From Clostridiales bacterium (GTDB taxonomy: Bacteria > Bacillota > Clostridia > Christensenellales > Aristaeellaceae), in assembly GCA_004556155.1 (NCBI GenBank), contig SFIM01000011.1, positions 7,922 to 71,921 on the forward strand: DNA of 64,000 bases, in the 5' to 3' direction. The position numbers and the translations under genes were made by a program. Positions 57,167 to 64,000 of this stretch are shown here, piece after piece (the stretch's first letter is position 1; each line of letters opens with the position of its first letter). The notes beneath the pieces are model-generated. The model made no database searches. It was not told the origin of the DNA and saw nothing but the letters and a program-made list of their open reading frames with translations.

Positions 57167-59155
57167 ATGGATTTTTCAGGTAAAATAGTTTTGTCCTTTA
57201 TAGAAGAGGACAATGTTCAGCGCGCGTATTTTCGCATCCGCCCCCTGTTGACGGGCGAGGGCGCGCTGACCAAGCAGGATATCGACGCCCTGCCGGACGA
57301 TGGTTACCTGCGCATCGTGCCGGACAAAAACGAGCAGCATACTTTTAAGGATCGCATGCGCAGCCTGGGTTATTTGTGCGTGCTGGATCTGAAAAACATT
57401 CCACCCGAAACGATTAAAATCCGCAATAATAAAAACTACGCCCCCGCCCGCGGCGAAAACAACCAGTTTATCGTTTATTCCGACGCGGTACAGGCTGTGC
57501 CGCCGCAATTGGTATATGAAGTGATTTCTGCTGAACAGGGGGATAAGGAGCGCATCGCCCAGTCCTCCACGGCACTGTGCTATCTGCGCAGCGGCGGCCG
57601 CATTTATGGCCCCGTCAGCCGCGCTACCGCCCTCGATCAGGAAGGCGCGTGCCAGCTTGCGCCCGACAGCGACGGCATTTACGCCGTCACCTTCCCTGAT
57701 GGGACGGAGCGGCTGTATTACTGGCCGCACAGAGAAGAAAAGCCCGCGCAGCGCCCCAGCCTTTTGCAGGCTGAAAGCAGCGAGGAGATTACCCCGCCCG
57801 CGCAGGAAGCCAATCCTCGCCTGAATGGTATGCCGCTTTATCAGACCGTGGCGCGCCGTCCAAGCGCGCAGCAGCGCGCGCATAATCCGCTGATTGAAGC
57901 AGTGGATCAGCAAATGCGCGCTGGGCGCATTGAGGCTCCGGGCGCGGTGCTGTCCGCCGGGGTAGCCACCCATCAGGTGGAAAATCCCATGGAGGCTTTT
58001 AAGCGCTCACTCAGCGCTCTGTGGCCGCTGCCTGAGATGCAGCGTCAGGCTGTGGCGCATATGCTGAGCCTGACGGGCGTGCAGAATATCCTGAATCAGC
58101 AGCTGGCAGGCCGCGGCACGGACGCTGTTACCGCCGCCATGAACAGCCAGATTCAGGATCTGGAAGCCGAGCGTCTGGCGCTGATCATGCAGGTGGACGC
58201 GGCGAAAAAGAACTTCTCCGCCCTGCGCCGTGAGGCGATGGAGCAGGCTGGCCGCGAGGAAAACGAGGCCTTGCAGCGCGCGCGCCATGAAACCGAAAAT
58301 GCGCGCGCCGACCTGGAGAAAATCAATGCTGAACGCGCTCGCCTGCTGGCTGAACGCGACGAGGCGATTGCCGATATTCAAAAGGCAGGCAAGCCCTGCC
58401 TGGCCGCCGAGATGGGCGGCTATGCAGATCTGAACACGCTGTGTGAGCGCGTGCAAAAGGCTATGGCTGCGCAGGGCTTTGCCTGTGCGCAGGACGACGC
58501 CGTGCACCTGCTGACCCTGCTGTGCCTGTGCGGCGGACAGCTGGCGCTGGAGGGCCCTGCCCCGGCTGACGCGTTGTCCCTGTGCCGTGCGCTGGCTGCT
58601 GCCGTGGGTGCGCCGTGCGCTTTTGAGGATCAAAATGGCACCAAGCGCGCGCTATCCGTACAGGCGGGCGGCGATACGATGATGTTTGCCATTTCTGCCG
58701 CGCCCGACGCGCAGGAGCAGCCTTATATTCGCTTGCTTACCACTGCATGCGGCGCGGGTTACGCTGCTTCTCCCTATCCAGTGGTGTATTTTAACGCTTC
58801 GGATAGCTGGAAGGTTGAAAAGCTGCCTGCCTTCCCGCCTGTGCGTGCGGAATCGCTGCGCGAAGCCGTGCTGCGCGATGCGGCCGAGCCGCCCAAAGCC
58901 GCGTTGAAGCTGATGGAGGATATGGATCGTCAGCTGGCACAAAGCGGCGCGCCCTTGCCGCAGGCTGTGCGCGGGCAGATCTACGCTTACCTGTCCGCCG
59001 CATCCGTGCATATGCAGGGCGGCGTGGCCAAGGCCATGGATTATGCCGCGTGCGCGTACATTCTGCCGCATATGCGGGCCAATCAGGTGCCTGCCGCGCA
59101 GATGAAGCCGCTGCTGACGGGCCTGCCGCAGGCTCAGGCGATGCTGGAGCGCTAA
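57167..59155 (+). CDS. Large protein with coiled coil and degenerate AAA+ domain, unknown function
   Basis: A 662-aa cytoplasmic protein from ATG 57167 (GGAGAGGAG upstream). The N-terminal 200 residues are beta-rich and unlike anything I recognise (VLSFIEEDNVQRAYFRIRPL, RSGGRIYGPVSRATALDQE). A Pro/Gln-rich linker follows, then a long coiled coil at about 335-430 (QDLEAERLALIMQVDAAKKN, REENEALQRARHETENARAD). The C-terminal 230 residues look like an AAA+ module: LALEGPAPADALSLCRALAA stands where a Walker A (GPxGxGKT) would be, but Lys and Thr are absent, and the end (DYAACAYILPHMRANQVPAA) resembles the AAA lid of McrB-like proteins. ATP binding is therefore doubtful. It is followed after 5 nt by a SpoU methyltransferase gene. 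Confidence 0.72.
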   Translation: MDFSGKIVLSFIEEDNVQRAYFRIRPLLTGEGALTKQDIDALPDDGYLRIVPDKNEQHTFKDRMRSLGYLCVLDLKNIPPETIKIRNNKNYAPARGENNQFIVYSDAVQAVPPQLVYEVISAEQGDKERIAQSSTALCYLRSGGRIYGPVSRATALDQEGACQLAPDSDGIYAVTFPDGTERLYYWPHREEKPAQRPSLLQAESSEEITPPAQEANPRLNGMPLYQTVARRPSAQQRAHNPLIEAVDQQMRAGRIEAPGAVLSAGVATHQVENPMEAFKRSLSALWPLPEMQRQAVAHMLSLTGVQNILNQQLAGRGTDAVTAAMNSQIQDLEAERLALIMQVDAAKKNFSALRREAMEQAGREENEALQRARHETENARADLEKINAERARLLAERDEAIADIQKAGKPCLAAEMGGYADLNTLCERVQKAMAAQGFACAQDDAVHLLTLLCLCGGQLALEGPAPADALSLCRALAAAVGAPCAFEDQNGTKRALSVQAGGDTMMFAISAAPDAQEQPYIRLLTTACGAGYAASPYPVVYFNASDSWKVEKLPAFPPVRAESLREAVLRDAAEPPKAALKLMEDMDRQLAQSGAPLPQAVRGQIYAYLSAASVHMQGGVAKAMDYAACAYILPHMRANQVPAAQMKPLLTGLPQAQAMLER

Positions 59156-59160
59156 GAACA

Positions 59161-59946
59161 ATGGAAAAACTGTATATTACCAGCCTGCAAAACCCGCTGG
59201 TGAAGGCTTGGCGCGCGCTCAAGGATGCCAAAGCCCGCGCGGAGCAGGGATTGTTTCTGGCCGAGGGCGATCATCTGACCGGCGAGGCCCTGACGGCTCA
59301 CGCCGCCGCGGCGCTGCTGATTGCCGAGCAGGAGCAGGCGCGCTATCAGCGCCATCTGGACGCGGCTCAGGGGCAGAACCTGTCTGTTTATGTGTTGTCT
59401 GATCGCGCGATGGGGGCGGTATGCGATGCGAAAACCCCGCAGGGGGTGGCGACGTTGTGCCGCCTGCCGCAGCTGCATCAGCCGCTTCCGGCGGATAAGC
59501 TGAAAATCGCCGCGCTGGACGGCGTGCAGGATCCCGGCAATGTGGGTACCATGCTGCGCACGCTGGATGCGGCAGGCTTTGACGCGCTGCTGCTGGGCGC
59601 GGGCACGGCTGATCCTTTTTCTCCCAAGGCGCTGCGGGCCACCATGGGCGCGGTTTTCCGGGTACCGGTATACGCTTGTGATTTGCCGCGGCAGCTGGCC
59701 GCGCTGGCGCAAACGCATGATCTGTATGCCGGCGCGCTGGACGGCAAGCCCTTCTTTGAACGCGTTCGCACGCATCCCGGCGTGTGCGTGATCATCGGCA
59801 ACGAGGGGGCGGGCATATCCGATGCGGTTTATGCCGTGCCCGGCATCCAGCGGGTCAAGCTGCCCATGGCGGGCGGCGCGGAATCGCTCAACGCCTCGGT
59901 GGCCGGGGCCATTATGGTATACGATATTGTACGCTTGGGTAAATAA
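59161..59946 (+). CDS. SpoU/TrmH family RNA 2'-O-methyltransferase (RlmB-like)
   Basis: SPOUT methyltransferase of 261 aa, start ATG 59161. The N-terminal substrate-binding part (LQNPLVKAWRALKDAKARAE, GLFLAEGDHL) is followed by the knotted domain: ALDGVQDPGNVGTMLRTLDA (motif 1), CVIIGNEGAGISDAVYA (motif 2) and LPMAGGAESLNASVAGAIMV (motif 3). It would methylate a ribose in rRNA or tRNA. It starts 5 nt after the AAA-like gene and is co-transcribed with it. Confidence 0.94.
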   Translation: MEKLYITSLQNPLVKAWRALKDAKARAEQGLFLAEGDHLTGEALTAHAAAALLIAEQEQARYQRHLDAAQGQNLSVYVLSDRAMGAVCDAKTPQGVATLCRLPQLHQPLPADKLKIAALDGVQDPGNVGTMLRTLDAAGFDALLLGAGTADPFSPKALRATMGAVFRVPVYACDLPRQLAALAQTHDLYAGALDGKPFFERVRTHPGVCVIIGNEGAGISDAVYAVPGIQRVKLPMAGGAESLNASVAGAIMVYDIVRLGK

Positions 59947-59999
59947 ACAACAAAGCGACGGAGTCGGCTGTGTGTCGATTCCGCCGCTTTGTTTATTTG
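59941..59999. terminator. Bidirectional terminator
   Basis: A long inverted repeat: outer arms AAATAAACAA/TTGTTTATTT-like and inner AAAGCG/CGCTTT with GTCG/CGAT at the tip. T-rich sequence lies on both sides, serving the methyltransferase and the converging sigma partner gene. Confidence 0.75.
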
Positions 60000-60004
60000 G
60001 ATAA

Positions 60005-60847
60005 TTAACGGATTTTCACCTTGAACGTGACGCAACCATGATCTACAACGCCGCCGAATTCATTGTTGGCGAACAGGCGGGTTTCGAAGGGATAGCATAG
60101 GGTCAGATAGCCTTTGGCGTCCGTACAGCGCAGGATAGCGGCCTTGACCGGACCCGTTTCGTAGGCTGCGCGCTCGAATGTCAGGCCGATCAGCACGCTG
60201 TTGCCCTCCACTTTCATGGCGTCGCTGGCCCCCATCAGCACTTCGCCCTGCGGCGTGCCGATATGGACTTCCGTACCGTAATACACCAGCAGCTTTTTGT
60301 CTGGGTTGTCCATCACGTCCTCAGGCAGGCCGAAGCCCTTGTCTGTCCACAGCCAGTGCATATAGTGGTTGTCTTCCTCGTTGGCGTTGGGATCGTCGCT
60401 CAGCCCGCCGTCCACATCGAAATTGAATTCCGGGTGCATTTCGTAATCGGGGTTATCGCACACAGCCTGAATGGCGAAAAACGCCTGGTCGGCCAGCCAG
60501 GCCGCATCCTGTACGCGAACAGTTACGTTGTTTTTGGGCTGATCGTCGGTTTGCTCGATCTGCTTTTGCATCAAGGTTTTGATTCGCGCGTACAGATCCG
60601 GGTTAAACTCCTGAATGTAGAGCCAGCGGTTGTTCATCCACCAGTCCAGGCCATGCGCGGATACCATGGCAACGGCAGCGCCGCAAAACAGAACCAGCGC
60701 AGCGGCCAGGATCAGCGTGCGCGCGGTCAGCCTGCGCGGGGCGCGGCGGGTTTCAACACAGTGGTTCAGCGTGCTCTGCATACAGGCCAAAAAGCTGGCG
60801 GGGGTATCGCCAAGGGCGCGGTCGATATTGCTTTGATTCAGATTCAT
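60005..60847 (-). CDS. Membrane-anchored partner of the second ECF sigma factor
   Basis: A 280-aa protein with a cytoplasmic N-terminus of about 43 residues, one membrane helix (TLILAAALVLFCGAAVAMVS) and an extracytoplasmic part. Its topology and ATGA overlap with the sigma gene repeat the pattern of the pair at 23-24.6 kb, but the ectodomains are not alike. No zinc anti-sigma motif is visible. The ectodomain has NVTVRVQDAAWLADQAFFAI and GNSVLIGLTFERAAYETGPV; no family recognised. Probable anti-sigma or signal sensor. Confidence 0.7.
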   Translation of the reverse strand: MNLNQSNIDRALGDTPASFLACMQSTLNHCVETRRAPRRLTARTLILAAALVLFCGAAVAMVSAHGLDWWMNNRWLYIQEFNPDLYARIKTLMQKQIEQTDDQPKNNVTVRVQDAAWLADQAFFAIQAVCDNPDYEMHPEFNFDVDGGLSDDPNANEEDNHYMHWLWTDKGFGLPEDVMDNPDKKLLVYYGTEVHIGTPQGEVLMGASDAMKVEGNSVLIGLTFERAAYETGPVKAAILRCTDAKGYLTLCYPFETRLFANNEFGGVVDHGCVTFKVKIR

Positions 60848-61317
60848 GCAAACATCTCCTCTCGTTCCAGAAGGGATTTCAGCTGCTGGCGCGCGCGGAA
60901 CAGGCGGGTTTTTACCGTGCTTTCAGGCACGCGCAGGATGGATGCGATTTCCCTTACGCTGTAGCCGTCCCGATAGTGCAGCACGACGATGATGCGGTAT
61001 TTTTCGTCCAGCGCGCGCAGCGATTCCCACAGCGCGGGATCGGCTCCCTGCGGCGCGGCTGCCTCGGGAAAATCCGCGGCGGGGGTTTCGCGCTTTTGAC
61101 GGCGCAGCGTTTCCTTGCAGCTGTTGATCAATATGCGCGTAAGCCAGGTGCGGAAATACCGCTCCTCGCGCAGGGTGTTTCGCTTTTCCCAGGCGCGCAG
61201 CAGCGCGTTTTGCAGCGCGTCCTCGCAATCGGCCTCGCAGCGCAGATACGAGCGGGCAATGCAGTACATCGACCGCTCCATGGCCTGCGCGGAGGCGATA
61301 AAAAACTGTCTGTCCAT
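60844..61317 (-). CDS. ECF-type RNA polymerase sigma factor (second)
   Basis: A 157-aa sigma factor. Region 2 reads YLRCEADCEDALQNALLRAW, followed by YFRTWLTRILINSCKETLRR; region 4 reads YRIIVVLHYRDGYSVREIAS and VPESTVKTRLFRARQQLKS. AAAGGAG precedes ATG 61317. It is clearly related to, but distinct from, the sigma at 24168-24644. I found no clear ECF-type promoter upstream, so autoregulation is not supported. Confidence 0.93.
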   Translation of the reverse strand: MDRQFFIASAQAMERSMYCIARSYLRCEADCEDALQNALLRAWEKRNTLREERYFRTWLTRILINSCKETLRRQKRETPAADFPEAAAPQGADPALWESLRALDEKYRIIVVLHYRDGYSVREIASILRVPESTVKTRLFRARQQLKSLLEREEMFA

Positions 61318-61428
61318 TCAGCGGCTCCTTTCCATGCAAACCGGTTCGAACCAATTCGGCAATTAGATGCGCGGACAGGCAAGAAGGTTTCACATCAAAT
61401 TATATATGCCATCTTTGTTTCGTCAACC

Positions 61429-61457
61429 TTGACAAACGCCACGCGGGATAGTAAGCT
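61429..61457 (+). promoter_or_regulatory. Promoter for the Cof-type phosphatase gene
   Basis: -35 TTGACA (61429-61434), 17-nt spacer, -10 TAAGCT (61452-61457); the -10 is weak. Confidence 0.6.
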
Positions 61458-61496
61458 AAATTGGTATAAGATTTTGCCAATGAGAAAGGAACCGCC

Positions 61497-62324
61497 ATGA
61501 GCAAATACGATATTCTGTTTTTCGATATCGACGGTACCCTGGTGCGAGACGATCATTTCACTTTGTCCCCGCGCACGCGCGATGCGCTGCTGGCCGCGCG
61601 GGAGGCGGGGGTTAAGCTGGCGGTGGCTTCGGGCCGCTGCCTGCATATTCTGCCGGAGGAAGTGATGGCGCTGGGCATGGATTACGCTGTTACCTCCAAT
61701 GGCGCGGCGGTATATGATCTAAAGGCCGGCAAACAAATCTACTATAACGGCGTAAAGGCTGAAAAAGCCGCCATCGTGTGCCGTATTGTGCATCCTATCG
61801 ACAGCTTTATCGAGTTCTTTGCTGGCGGTGGCATCCTGCTGGCCAAGGACGCTTACGCGCAGATTGAAACGCACAGCATGCCTGTGTGGCACAGGCATTA
61901 CTTTGCCAAGGGCAATACCCCGGTGGTGGAGAGCATTGAGCAGTACATTGCCGATGGCGTGCCGGGGCTGGAAAAGATCAACCTGGTGCATTACGGCAAG
62001 GAAACCATCAATCTGATCTGGCAAAAGCTGAACGATGTTGGCGGCTTCAACCTGACCAGCTCCATTGGCCGCAGTCTGGAAGTGGTGGGCGACAACTGTA
62101 CCAAGGGCGACGCCATTCGCTTCCTGTGCCAGCGCGAGGGCATTAAGCTGGCGCGCACAGCGGGCTTTGGCGATAGTAATAACGACGAAGATATGCTGCG
62201 CACGGTGGGGTGCGGCGTGGCCATGGGCAATGCCAAGGAGTGCGTAAAGCAGGTGTCCGACGCGATCACCGATACCAACGAAGAGGACGGCGTGGCGACC
62301 TTTATCGAAAAGCACGTATTGTAA
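61497..62324 (+). CDS. Cof-type HAD-IIB phosphatase
   Basis: A 275-aa HAD hydrolase of the Cof/YbiV group. Motif I FFDIDGTLVRDD (residues 8-19), motif II AVASGRC, a type-IIB cap in the middle (GGGILLAKDAYAQIETHSM), the K of NCTKGDAIRF, and motif IV GFGDSNNDEDMLRTVGCGVA. It dephosphorylates small sugar phosphates or flavin precursors in related proteins; substrate here unknown. AAGGA precedes the start, and the RNA methyltransferase follows after 21 nt. Confidence 0.94.
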   Translation: MSKYDILFFDIDGTLVRDDHFTLSPRTRDALLAAREAGVKLAVASGRCLHILPEEVMALGMDYAVTSNGAAVYDLKAGKQIYYNGVKAEKAAIVCRIVHPIDSFIEFFAGGGILLAKDAYAQIETHSMPVWHRHYFAKGNTPVVESIEQYIADGVPGLEKINLVHYGKETINLIWQKLNDVGGFNLTSSIGRSLEVVGDNCTKGDAIRFLCQREGIKLARTAGFGDSNNDEDMLRTVGCGVAMGNAKECVKQVSDAITDTNEEDGVATFIEKHVL

Positions 62325-62345
62325 GCAACGACTGGGGGAATAGCG

Positions 62346-63245
62346 ATGCAGATTCCTTTTCTGGCGCAAGCGCTGACAGCGCAGTACGGCGAGGCGGTCG
62401 CCGCGCAGATTGAGCAGGGAATGGGCGAGCAGCGCATTACCACGCTGCGCGCCAATTTGCTGAAAACCACGCCAGAGGACGTGGCGAGCGTGCTTTCAGC
62501 GGCAGGTATTGCGTATACCCGCTGGGCGGCGGAGGACGCGGCCTTCCTGCTGGAGGGGGCGGATGAGCGCGCTGTGCAGGCATTGCCCCTGTATGAGCGC
62601 GGCGAAATCTATCTGCAAAGTCTATCCTCCATGCTGCCGCCGCTGGCGCTGGCCCCGCAGGAGGGCGCGGACATTCTGGATATGGCCGCGGCTCCCGGCG
62701 GGAAAACCGCGCAGATGGCCGCCATGACCGGCAATCGTGCGAATATCACAGCCTGCGAAATCAATCAGATCCGTGCGGAAAAGCTGAAATACAATCTGGA
62801 AAAGCAGGGCGCGACGCGCGTAAACATCATGGTGCGCGACGCGCGCAAGCTGGAGGATTTTTTTCGGTTTGATCAAATTCTGCTGGACGCGCCATGCAGT
62901 GGCAGCGGCACGATCCTGCTGGACGAGCCAGCCAGCTATCGCGCGTTTTCCGAAAAGCTGGTGCGCAATTCCGCCGTCACGCAGCTGGCACTGCTGAAGA
63001 AAGCGCTGACTATTCTGAAAAGGGGCGGCACGATGGTGTATTCTACCTGCTCCATCCTGAATACTGAAAATGAAAACGTTGTCCGCGCGGCGCTCAAGGG
63101 CGCGCACGCGCATGTGGAGCCGATTATCCTGCCCGGCATGGAGACGCTGCCGCTATTGCCCTGCGCGCTGGAGGGCGCGCTGTGCGTGCGGCCCACGGCG
63201 CAGTACGAGGGCTTCTTTGTGGCGCGCATCCGCAAGGACAGCTGA
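62346..63245 (+). CDS. RsmB/NOP2-type rRNA cytosine-5 methyltransferase
   Basis: A 299-aa class I methyltransferase. The short N-terminal domain (ITTLRANLLKTTPEDVASVL) is followed by SAM motif I ILDMAAAPGGKTAQMAAMTG, motif IV LLDAPCSGSGTI with one catalytic Cys, and motif VI MVYSTCSILNTENENVV with the second. It resembles the catalytic core of RsmF/RsmB but lacks the NusB-like N-terminus of RsmB and a C-terminal PUA extension. It is probably co-transcribed with the Cof phosphatase. The exact rRNA position is not predictable. Confidence 0.92.
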   Translation: MQIPFLAQALTAQYGEAVAAQIEQGMGEQRITTLRANLLKTTPEDVASVLSAAGIAYTRWAAEDAAFLLEGADERAVQALPLYERGEIYLQSLSSMLPPLALAPQEGADILDMAAAPGGKTAQMAAMTGNRANITACEINQIRAEKLKYNLEKQGATRVNIMVRDARKLEDFFRFDQILLDAPCSGSGTILLDEPASYRAFSEKLVRNSAVTQLALLKKALTILKRGGTMVYSTCSILNTENENVVRAALKGAHAHVEPIILPGMETLPLLPCALEGALCVRPTAQYEGFFVARIRKDS

Positions 63246-63265
63246 GCGACTCTACGGAGCGTTGA

Positions 63266-63294
63266 TTGCGCGTCTGCTGCCTATCCGCTATAAT
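63266..63294 (+). promoter_or_regulatory. Promoter for the XRE/zinc-ribbon regulator
   Basis: -35 TTGCGC (63266-63271), 17-nt spacer, -10 TATAAT (63289-63294). Confidence 0.65.
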
Positions 63295-63320
63295 GGGATG
63301 GAAAGGAGGCGCAAACAAAC

Positions 63321-63905
63321 ATGGATCAAATCAAAACAGGGGCGCTGATTCGTGCCCAGCGCCTGCGGCAGGGAATGACCCAGCTGCAACTGGCCGAGCA
63401 GATCGGCGTAAGCGATAAAACCGTTTCCAAGTGGGAGCGTGGCTGCGGCGCGCCGGATATTGAGCTGCTGCCCGCGCTCAGCACCGCCCTGGGAGTGGAT
63501 ACCACCGCGCTGCTCAGTGGCGCGCTTGCGGAAAACGATCGCAGCAACGGTAATCTGCGCAAAACGCGCTTTTTCGTTTGCCCGGCCTGCGGCAATCTGA
63601 TCCTGGCCACAGACGAGGCAGATATCTGCTGCTGCGGACAGCGGCTGAAGCCTTTGAAGGCGCAAAAGCCGGATGCGGAGCATACGCTGACGATCGAAAA
63701 GAACGACGGCGAATGGTATATTACCGCCGCGCATCCCATGCAGCGTGAGCACGCGATTGCCTTTGTCGCCCTGCTCAACGGCGATACGTTGACGATCAAA
63801 CGCTTGTATCCCGAGTGGAACCTGGAGGCGCGCCTGCCCTATCTGGCGCATGGCACGTTCCTGTGGTACTGCACGCGCGACGGGCTGTTCTATCAGCACA
63901 TTTAA
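63321..63905 (+). CDS. XRE family regulator with C-terminal zinc-ribbon and desulfoferrodoxin-like domain
   Basis: A 194-aa protein. Residues 1-65 are an XRE HTH (LIRAQRLRQGMTQLQLAEQI, SDKTVSKWERGCGAPDIEL). A two-Cys-pair ribbon (FVCPACGNLI then ICCCGQRLKPL) follows, and the C-terminus (EKNDGEWYITAAHPMQREHA, IAFVALLNGDTLTIKRLYPE) resembles the second domain of desulfoferrodoxin-related proteins. Such proteins are common in Clostridia and may sense metals or redox state. AAAGGAGG precedes ATG 63321. Targets unknown. Confidence 0.88.
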   Translation: MDQIKTGALIRAQRLRQGMTQLQLAEQIGVSDKTVSKWERGCGAPDIELLPALSTALGVDTTALLSGALAENDRSNGNLRKTRFFVCPACGNLILATDEADICCCGQRLKPLKAQKPDAEHTLTIEKNDGEWYITAAHPMQREHAIAFVALLNGDTLTIKRLYPEWNLEARLPYLAHGTFLWYCTRDGLFYQHI

Positions 63906-63911
63906 ATCAAA

Positions 63912-63979
63912 ACCACCGGCTAAGCCGGTGGTATGCACCATGCCTTCAAGGCAATGATACCTGCCGCGCCTAAAGGCGC
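63912..63979. repeat. Three adjacent hairpins resembling an IS200/IS605 end
   Basis: ACCACCGGC/GCCGGTGGT (63912-63932), TGCCTT/AAGGCA (63941-63953) and GCGCC/GGCGC (63966-63979) stand in tandem. The minus-strand form (TACCACCGGCTTAGCCGGTG and then GGTTTTGATT) recalls the subterminal hairpins of IS200/IS605 elements, whose transposase would lie beyond the window. It could also serve as a minus-strand terminator. Confidence 0.45.
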
Positions 63980-64000
63980 ATTGAACAGTCCAGCAACCGC

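Overview
The window comes from an endospore-forming member of the Clostridia, most likely a gut Firmicute of the Christensenellales/Oscillospirales kind. Evidence is the spore protease GPR next to SpoIIP, a tryptophan T-box leader, SNF2/CvpA/DUF5711 genes typical of Clostridia, consensus sigma-A promoters (TTGACA, 17 bp, TATAAT) with strong AGGAGG sites, and fairly GC-rich coding DNA. The taxon is an inference; no marker gene such as 16S rRNA is present.

Layout. 1-5.7 kb: an oppABCDF peptide importer on the minus strand (oppF runs off the left edge). 6-12 kb: tex, a HAD phosphatase, an AraC regulator with a YdcF protein, and an FAD oxidoreductase. 11.9-15.1 kb: a T-box leader with a TGG (Trp) specifier ahead of trpXYZ. 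15.1-23.1 kb: a nucleoside/ribose salvage cluster made of a LacI-ribokinase fusion regulator with its own operator, a nucleoside hydrolase, a secreted protein, a CUT1-type ABC importer and a second, free-standing ribokinase. 23.2-24.6 kb: ECF sigma plus membrane partner. 24.7-25.5 kb: gene-free cluster of palindromic repeats. 25.5-31.9 kb: EF-G2-like GTPase, murI, spoIIP, gpr, RlmI-like methyltransferase. 32.0-33.6 kb: tRNA-Ser(GGA) carrying a 1.46-kb integrative element bounded by 65-bp perfect repeats. 35.0-45.8 kb: LacI-controlled glycan locus (ABC importer, GH130, GH38, GH20) that fits intracellular breakdown of host N-glycan-type oligosaccharides. 45.8-51.9 kb: a zone of decayed genes (SLOG, two truncated serine recombinases, DUF1801 with an amber codon, AraC and ZinT remnants) around an intact XRE repressor with three operators and an AadA-like/DUF4275 fusion. 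51.9-64 kb: cvpA, DUF5711, a SWIM-SNF2 helicase divergent from a coiled-coil protein with a degenerate AAA+ domain, SpoU methyltransferase, a second ECF sigma/partner pair, Cof phosphatase, RsmB-type methyltransferase, an XRE regulator and, at the right edge, hairpins resembling an IS200/IS605 end.

How the parts fit: the window is mostly uptake plus intracellular catabolism (peptides, tryptophan, nucleosides, N-glycans). Both CUT1 importers lack an ATPase and probably share one encoded elsewhere. None of the four binding proteins has a canonical lipobox. The most distinctive items are the LacI-ribokinase fusion in a nucleoside operon, the minimal tRNA-Ser element with a very GC-rich insert, the AadA/DUF4275 fusion, and the degenerate AAA+ protein beside the SNF2 helicase.
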